Shown here: positions 60,101 to 64,000 of the stretch, in pieces
Position numbering within the stretch: the stretch's first letter is position 1
Layout: each line of letters opens with the position of its first letter
DNA from: Ancylostoma caninum
Taxonomy: Eukaryota; Nematoda; Chromadorea; Rhabditida; Ancylostomatidae
Reading direction: 5' to 3'
NCBI GenBank assembly: GCA_037903475.1
Contig: JBAJFG010000126.1
Location: 434,001 to 498,000, forward strand
Length of the DNA: 64,000 nt
Notes under the pieces: generated by a model
Seen by the model: the letters and a program-made list of their open reading frames with translations, nothing else
The model's database searches: none
Told to the model about the DNA's origin: nothing
Translations under genes and position numbers: made by a program

Positions 60101-62660
60101 GTGTGATAAGGGTGCGCCGGCGTCCAAAAGTGGAGAAACGCCTGGAGTCGGGTCCAACGGTGTGATAAGGGTGCGCCGGCGTCCAAAAGTGGAGAAACGC
60201 CTGGAGTCGGGTCCAACGGTGTGATAAGGGTGCGCCGGCGTCCAAAAGTGGAGAAACGCCTGGAGTCGGGTCCAACGGTGTGATAAGGGTGCGCCGGCGT
60301 CCAAAAGTGGTGTGATAAGGGTGCGCCGGCGTCCAAAAGTGGGGAAACGCCTGGAGTCGGGTCCAGCGGTGTGATAAGGGTGCGCCGGCGTCCAAAAGTG
60401 GGGAAACGAAACGGTGTGATAAGGGTGCGCCGGCGTGGTGGAGCCTCGGGTCCAACGGTGTGATAAGGGTGCGCCGGCGTCCAAAAGTGGGGAAACGCCT
60501 GGAGTCGGGTCCAACGGTGTGATAAGGGTGCGCCGGCGTCCAAAAGTGGGGAAACGCCTGGAGTCGGGTCCAACGGTGTGATAAGGGTGCGCCGGCGTCC
60601 AAAAGTGGAGAAACGCCTGGAGTCGGGTCCAACGGTGTGATAAGGGTGCGCCGGCGTCCAAAAGTGGGAAACGCCTGGAGTCGGGTCCAGCGGTGTGATA
60701 AGGGTGCGCCGGCGTCCAAAAGTGGGGAAACGCCTGGAGTCGGGTCCAGCGGTGTGATAAGGGTGCGCCGGTGTCCAAAAGTGGAGAAACGCCTGGAGTC
60801 GGGTCCAGCGGTGTGATAAGGGTGCGCCGGCGTCCAAAAGTGGAGAAACGCCTGGAGTCGGGTCCAGCGGTGTGATAAGGGTGCGCCGGCGTCCAAAAGT
60901 GGGGAAACGCCTGGAGTCGGGTCCAACGGTGTGATAAGGGTGTGTGGTGGTCGGGTCCAACGGTGTGATAAGGGTGCGCCGGCGTCCAAAAGTGGGGAAA
61001 CGCCTGGAGTCGGGTCCAACGGTGTGATAAGGGTGCGCCGGCGTCCAAAAGTGGAGAAACGCCTGGAGTCGGGTCCAACGGTGTGATAAGGGTGCGCCGG
61101 CGTCCAAAAGTGAAGAAACGCCTGGAGTCGGGTCCAGCGGTGTGATAAGGGTGCGCCGGCGTCCAAAAGTGGGGAAACGCCTGGAGTCGGGTCCAACGGT
61201 GTGATAAGGGTGGGCCGGCGTCCAAAAGTGGGGAAACGCCTGGAGTCGGGTCCAACGGTGTGATAAGGGTGCGCCGGCGTCTAAAAGTGGAGAAACGCCT
61301 GGAGTCGGGTCCAACGGTGTGATAAGGGTGCGCCGGCGTCCAAAAGTGGGGAAACGCCTGGAGTCGGTCCAACGGTGTGATAAGGGTGCGGTAGCGTCCA
61401 CAAGTAATAGGAATTCGCTAGGCGGGTCTATTTCTGCATGAGGGGTACGCCTATCCTGTTCCGGCGGACCCTCCTACCTAAATCACCTAGATGTACATCG
61501 CTTCCTTTCGTATCCGCGTTCTCTTCCCATTCCGTTTGTGTCTGAATGAACCACTCCTTCCTTTCCCTTTATATACACCGGTGGACCCTTATCATTTGAA
61601 TTACCACGACAACCAGTTGAGCCTAAATCATTTCAAGATAACATTTGTACTGAATTGGTTATACTCAGTTCTTCACGGCCAATAACTTCGCTCATATAGA
61701 AGAGTATAACTTTGTTCATGTGGGGGAAAGCTACCACCTACGGGATCAAGGGTTTCTCAGGAGAGCGATAGATCTGCGTGAAAGGATGCAGATTTTATCA
61801 AGGCATTTACACTTTTGTGTTTGCTTTCAACGTGTAGTATGCGAGCGAAGCGAGCATCAATAGAAGTCTGGAAGTCCGGCGTTAGCCGGACGGCCAGACT
61901 GGTTCACAAATAATTCGTGATCGTCAAGTCCGAATAAAAGTGACAGCACTTTTTTTCCTGGAATTTAGAAATTTACACAATTTTGCCTTTGGGATTCAAG
62001 TACTTAAGTAGGATGGACCGGGTAGTCGCTGTGTTCAAAGGCATGTCTAGCGAAGCATACGATATTCGCCTATCCCACTAGATCTTGTCACCTCTTCCCA
62101 TTCTCCTATCGCCCTCCTAGACTGCACCCATATTCGCCTCACGGAGAGTATAGCACCTTGTGCCGTCTCACCTTGGGCAGCATCGATTCTGATTCATATT
62201 GATTGCCGGGAGCTCGTGCAGCAGCGATGCCAGTGCTTGTACCGCCAAAATCGATTGTTATAGTAATCAATGTCGCCGACGAGGATAGGGTGCTATGCTC
62301 AATGTGGAAAGAGAGCCTTGCGCCAACGCATTATCAATCGCTCACCATAATAAGCCAATTATAGCAGCGTCCTAGAGCTGTTTGCCCGGATGCGCCCATC
62401 ATGTAAACAGCTCGCGTCTCGGACTACATAGCTGTCACAAGATTTGATTAAGGAGAAGAAGTTGTAAATAATTCTTGTTGATTTTTGCATTTATATTCTA
62501 CCCATCCAAGAGGAAGAACCAAGTATGAGAAAAACCACCTGAACCATGTTTTGTATCTTGTGTGAAGGTATCTAAACCCTAGCATTGACGTGTCCTCAGC
62601 GAATCGATTGAGGGACGGTTGTAGCTCTTTGCTATCTTCTGTCCTCCGCCTTCGTGGCAT
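36003..62660 (-). CDS. DEG/ENaC-family amiloride-sensitive-type sodium channel subunit (21 exons)
   Basis: Exons: 62539-62660, 57323-57406, 42991-43077, 42605-42677, 42157-42263, 41890-41996, 41625-41812, 41157-41243, 41002-41097, 40870-40944, 40425-40523, 39911-40032, 38903-39020, 38744-38828, 38590-38681, 37377-37582, 37246-37324, 37013-37170, 36361-36435, 36203-36294, 36003-36124. All 20 junctions keep phase, giving 757 residues. N-terminus: [20 protein letters not shown], the conserved pre-TM1 block. TM1 is about 41-68 ([20 protein letters not shown]). Then [15 protein letters not shown] (FPxxTxCN hallmark, 84-98), [46 protein letters not shown] and [12 protein letters not shown] (299-303). 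TM2, about 720-745, begins [18 protein letters not shown] with the family GG..GL..G signature and is followed by a short basic tail. The family forms trimeric cation channels in neurons, muscle or epithelia. Odd: about 345 extra, probably helical residues between CPENC and TM2. The acceptor of exon 19 (36435 or 36452) is the least certain. Confidence 0.92.
36545..36942. mobile_element. Palindromic MITE in intron 18 of the channel gene
   Basis: The left arm (36545 to about 36660) and right arm (about 36830-36942) are inverted copies about 80 percent alike over 105-110 bp: AAGAATCTCC...CTGATCACAAC...TACGTG.TTCCGT...GCCGAAA...GCCCCAAT or close variants. A diverged half copy lies near 39128-39210 (GATCCCTTACAAAATTGCCG). 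Non-coding; the open frames in the arms are mirror images. Confidence 0.7.
39021..39910. other. Channel gene intron 12 with half a MITE
   Basis: Holds a diverged single arm of the 36545-36942 MITE family at about 39128-39210 and a plus open frame of 156 codons (39060-39530) that overlaps it. I see no gene. Confidence 0.35.
43389..43404 (+). repeat. Poly-C run
   Basis: Sixteen consecutive C residues followed by C/T-rich sequence. It sits about 50 bp upstream of the RTE 5' fragment at 43440. Confidence 0.9.
43440..43555 (+). mobile_element. RTE LINE 5'-region fragment
   Basis: Shares CTCTTCCAGGCAACTG.AAGCCTAGCTAAGA and GTCAGGAGT with the RTE 5' region at 53670-53720. Here the downstream part (CTCCACCGCCTTGGCAGTGT) is unduplicated. 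It is a short truncated relic. Confidence 0.6.
43593..43846. mobile_element. MITE family A, copy 3
   Basis: Diverged copy of the element at 2036-2288 and 27717-27976: CAGTACGAACACAGCTTGAA at the left, GACTGCGTCCGTGCTGCACA at the right, and a GCAGCAA/TTGCTGC-rich centre. Confidence 0.65.
44277..44708. mobile_element. MITE with GGCAGCA termini
   Basis: The left end is TTAAATGCAGCAGTCACGGA and the right end reversed is TTAAAGGCAGCACTCACGGG, giving an inverted repeat of about 25-30 bp. The right 270 bp (44440-44708) match 51826-52083. The left part is absent from that second copy. Confidence 0.6.
45766..45842. repeat. (CA)n microsatellite with CCGCAC interruptions
   Basis: ACACAC runs broken by CACCGCACAC blocks. 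Lies just outside the left end of the TIR element at 45852. Confidence 0.9.
45852..46959. mobile_element. Non-autonomous Tc/mariner-type element, 1.1 kb
   Basis: The ends CAGGGTCAAGCGTG (45852-45865) and CACGCTTGACCCTG (46946-46959) are exact inverses. TA precedes the left end. Both subterminal zones carry matching TACGACCCCCC-type C-rich tracts in the same orientation. A 31-bp direct repeat (46310-46340, 46675-46705) lies inside. No transposase was recognised. Confidence 0.6.
47186..47440. repeat. 30/31-bp minisatellite with a palindrome in each unit
   Basis: About eight degenerate units based on AAGTTGGAAACAACTTGTTT plus TTGGTGAGGT. Most contain a variant of AAGTTGNNNNCAACTT, a perfect palindrome in the best units (for example AAGTTGGATACAACTT at about 47381). 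Confidence 0.75.
47605..48190 (+). mobile_element. Penelope-like retroelement reverse-transcriptase fragment
   Basis: Two adjacent frames give [34 protein letters not shown], then after a stop [20 protein letters not shown] and [13 protein letters not shown]. This order ([31 protein letters not shown]) is typical of Penelope-type reverse transcriptases, with the Asp of FDV as motif A. The catalytic YxDD block and any endonuclease are missing, so it is a truncated relic. A DIRS- or other RT origin is less likely. Confidence 0.6.
51826..52083. mobile_element. Second copy of the 44440-44708 element
   Basis: Shares GGGACCCATCACGGAACACT, CGCTGTGGACACACATGAAA and TCGTTGTTAATGAGTTCGAC (AATAAG in the other copy) with 44440-44708. 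It ends CTGAGCGCTGCCTCTAA, a variant of the GGCAGCA terminus. About 88 percent alike by eye. Confidence 0.65.
53580..56883 (+). mobile_element. RTE-type non-LTR retrotransposon (LINE), decayed
   Basis: Antisense to the channel gene. The 5' region (53580-54010) is non-coding and contains a 28-bp perfect inverted repeat. The endonuclease half (54030-54680) shows [31 protein letters not shown] and [10 protein letters not shown]. The RT half shows [80 protein letters not shown] (FADD catalytic motif at about 56030) and, to the C-terminus, [19 protein letters not shown]. In-frame stops and frameshifts near 54124, 54680, 55263, 55385, 55740 and 56000 mean it cannot make one protein. The 3' end is a CTAAGTAAGTAAGTAAG-type short tandem tail, typical of RTE insertions. 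Confidence 0.9.
57323..57406 (-). other. DEG/ENaC exon 2 encoding TM1
   Basis: Acceptor GATTTCAG/G and donor ATCAG/gtgact (minus sense). The exon encodes [20 protein letters not shown] followed by RIAYYFI, a single membrane span. It is isolated by 5.1 kb of intron on one side and 14.2 kb on the other; phases on both sides fit exactly. Confidence 0.88.
58640..61410 (+). repeat. Large 59-bp tandem satellite array, about 47 units
   Basis: Consensus unit: GTGATAAGGGTGCGCCGGCG, TCCAAAAGTGGAGAAACGCC, TGGAGTCGGGTCCAACGGT. Units are highly homogeneous. The commonest differences are A or G in GTGG(A/G)GAAACG and in TCCA(A/G)CGG. Rearranged or truncated units occur near 59240, 60300-60440 and 60940. 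Edges decay at 58640-58700 and 61370-61410. Each unit carries the palindrome CGCCGGCG. Because the unit has no stop in any minus-strand frame and 59 is not divisible by three, open frames of up to 970 codons run through it with a 59-residue period. Confidence 0.97.
61847..61905. repeat. GCGAGCGAAGCGAGC hairpin repeat, copy 2
   Basis: After GCGAGCGAAGCGAGC, the sequence AGTCTGG (61865-61871), AGTCCGGC, loop GTTA, GCCGGAC, then CCAGACT (61894-61900) forms a two-part stem. Flanks differ from copy 1 at 32200. Confidence 0.7.
61906..62538. other. Remainder of channel intron 1
   Basis: No exon or repeat recognised between the hairpin repeat and the first coding exon. Confidence 0.35.
62539..62660 (-). 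other. DEG/ENaC first coding exon
   Basis: Starts at ATG 62658-62660 with [14 protein letters not shown], then [20 protein letters not shown]. The conserved cytosolic block before TM1 makes this exon unmistakable. I chose this ATG because an acceptor-like sequence (GCTTTTTCAG/GATC) ends four bases before it; the frame is open further upstream to an ATG at about 62702, but that would cross the acceptor. Confidence 0.88.
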
Positions 62661-62675
62661 GATCCTGAAAAAGCA
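62661..62675 (-). promoter_or_regulatory. Putative spliced-leader trans-splice acceptor
   Basis: Minus sense GCTTTTTCAG/GATC-ATG. A strong 3' splice site immediately before the start codon, with no obvious upstream exon, is the usual nematode SL1 acceptor arrangement. An unseen 5' non-coding exon is the alternative. Confidence 0.5.
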
Positions 62676-64000
62676 TTGGAGAACAATACTTTTTTTAATC
62701 AACGTAGGGTGAGTTAAGCACGACCTGTAAAATATGCTTAATTGATTTATGTTAAATTGATTGGTTAATTAATTAAACTTAATTGATGCTTAGATAACGG
62801 AATGTGGACGAAGCTGAACTAACAAAGCTTTCTTATGTATTAGGATGGCGCAAAAGTTCTGTTCAAAACTTCCTAAAAATTCTTTCTATTTCAAAGTTTG
62901 ATGGGAAGAGGGTGTTACCAAGACGGTATTGGAGTAAATTTGCTAAGCCATTCCTTAAGGGTTTGCGAGCCAGCCGGGGTACCGAATTACCTCGAATTAG
63001 TGAAGGAACTTTTATTTAAACTCAATACTTTTTTTTGCATCTGTAGACCACCTTGGGATCCCTAAGGCTACCAGCCTCACTATTGCGATCTAAGAGAGTG
63101 TCATCAGATTTTCCCAAGGACACCACCAATCCACCCACTTTAGAGGGTGGGCCATAAATACGCTAACAAGACGTGTTTTGCCTTCAGATGGGCATGGTCT
63201 GTCTTGAAATTATTTCTAATTGGGAGGTCATCTCCGGAGGTTTTCACAGGACAGTGCTCAGGAAATTAGGTTTCGTCTGGTTCAGAACTGGGGAAACAAT
63301 AAATTTTAGGGCCTGCTGTTTTGTCGAGTGGCCCACTCAATTGCACAGAGCTCACTCAAATGTGTTAATAAGTTCTCATGGTACCTGAAAGATAGCCTTA
63401 CTCAAAAACGCTTCGAAGTTGGGAATCTCCAGAATGGAACTTCAAGAATAGGAAATAAGTTTTTGCGCGACCACTTGCCCTCCGAGGCCTGCAACTTCAT
63501 TTCATGTCTGGGGGGGGGGGATGGGTCTGATTCCTAGCAGAAACATAGAGGATATTTCCAGATGTTTTCTTGTATTGTATTCGTTAAGAGTTACCGAACA
63601 TAAATCATGTGACAATGTTCCGAATTGCTTTGAAATTCTTTTTTCTCATCGCCTTTACGTTTGACAGAAGGCTGCAGGAACGGTGCAGATCGAGATGCTC
63701 TAGGCAGGCAGGGCAGTCACAGCTACCATCCGAATAGGGCAGGCTCGGAAACTAACAAAAACGGTTAAAGAAAGACGGGAAAGCCTGCACTTCCTCACCC
63801 ATTTCCCACCACTCTTTCCGACCAAGAGTTCAGTATAAACAACCACAGCTGCACCCGGAAACCGTTCCCTGTGGCCTTCCTTTCTAATCTCTAGTTCTTG
63901 CACTCTTTGGTTAAAATTTGATCTGTCTCCATGGTCTTTGATTTCCAAAGAGAGGATTTTCTAAAAGAACTTGAATAAAATTGGGAGCATTTAACTTTTT
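62676..64000. other. Upstream of the channel gene, no gene recognised
   Basis: AT-rich; probably includes the channel gene promoter. Short open frames on both strands have no recognised family. A G9 run lies at about 63510. Confidence 0.3.

Larger units (their letters stand above)
57407..62538 (-). other. First intron (5,132 bp) of the channel gene
   Basis: Donor at 62538 (TTCAG/gtggtt, minus sense) and acceptor at 57407. Contains the 2.8-kb 59-bp satellite array and the second hairpin repeat. 57407-58600 and 61440-61840 show no gene or other clear repeat. Confidence 0.85.

Noticed and set aside
58489..61401. 970-codon minus-strand open frame and several nested long frames
   Set aside because: They are direct products of the 59-bp satellite, which has no stops on that strand. 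The residue period equals the unit length cycling through three frames, and there is no codon-level conservation.
58600..61410. CRISPR-like array
   Set aside because: Units are contiguous with no variable spacers, and the DNA is eukaryotic; it is a satellite.

Overview
This is nuclear DNA of a nematode, most likely a clade V strongylid of the hookworm type. The evidence is a nematode-restricted chondroitin-proteoglycan-4-like (CPG4) gene, short exons with TTTCAG-type acceptors, a possible spliced-leader acceptor four bases upstream of an initiator ATG, and many mariner, hAT, RTE, Penelope-like and MITE-type repeats. The species call is inference. Three host genes could be assembled exon by exon. 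All lie on the minus strand, and every internal junction I used keeps the reading frame.

Layout: 1-7.66 kb is repeat-bearing intergenic DNA. 7.66-11.76 kb holds a ten-exon gene for a CPG4-like secreted or cell-surface protein with a Thr/Pro/Lys-rich linker and a C-terminal membrane span; its first exon was not found. 11.8-24.3 kb is gene-poor. It carries a decayed 60-bp satellite (16.9-17.9 kb), a 215-bp dispersed repeat, a mariner-like 880-bp element, a hAT-like element with an 8-bp target duplication, and a MITE with about 120-bp inverted ends. 24.38-29.6 kb holds a phospholipase B1-type GDSL/SGNH hydrolase gene (11 exons seen). 30-36 kb has a second satellite cluster (31.2-31.8 kb), a dead 885-bp mariner (32.6-33.4 kb) and a second copy of the 215-bp repeat.

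36.0-62.66 kb is one DEG/ENaC-family sodium-channel subunit gene of 21 exons and about 757 residues. Its second intron is 14.2 kb long and contains a decayed RTE-type LINE, a Penelope-like RT fragment and several non-autonomous elements. Its first intron (5.1 kb) contains a 2.8-kb array of about 47 copies of a 59-bp satellite. The channel is unusual in having about 345 extra residues between the last cysteine motif of the ectodomain and the second membrane span.

The main genome-level observation is that the satellites at 16.9, 31.2 and 58.6 kb, plus a lone inverted unit at 12.54 kb, align with one another and look like one roughly 60-bp satellite family at different ages. The long open frames in these arrays arise because the repeat unit has no stop codons on one strand; I do not call them genes.

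Nothing here indicates an operon or an antiviral or toxin system. The three genes appear functionally unrelated: surface proteoglycan-like protein, lipase, cation channel.
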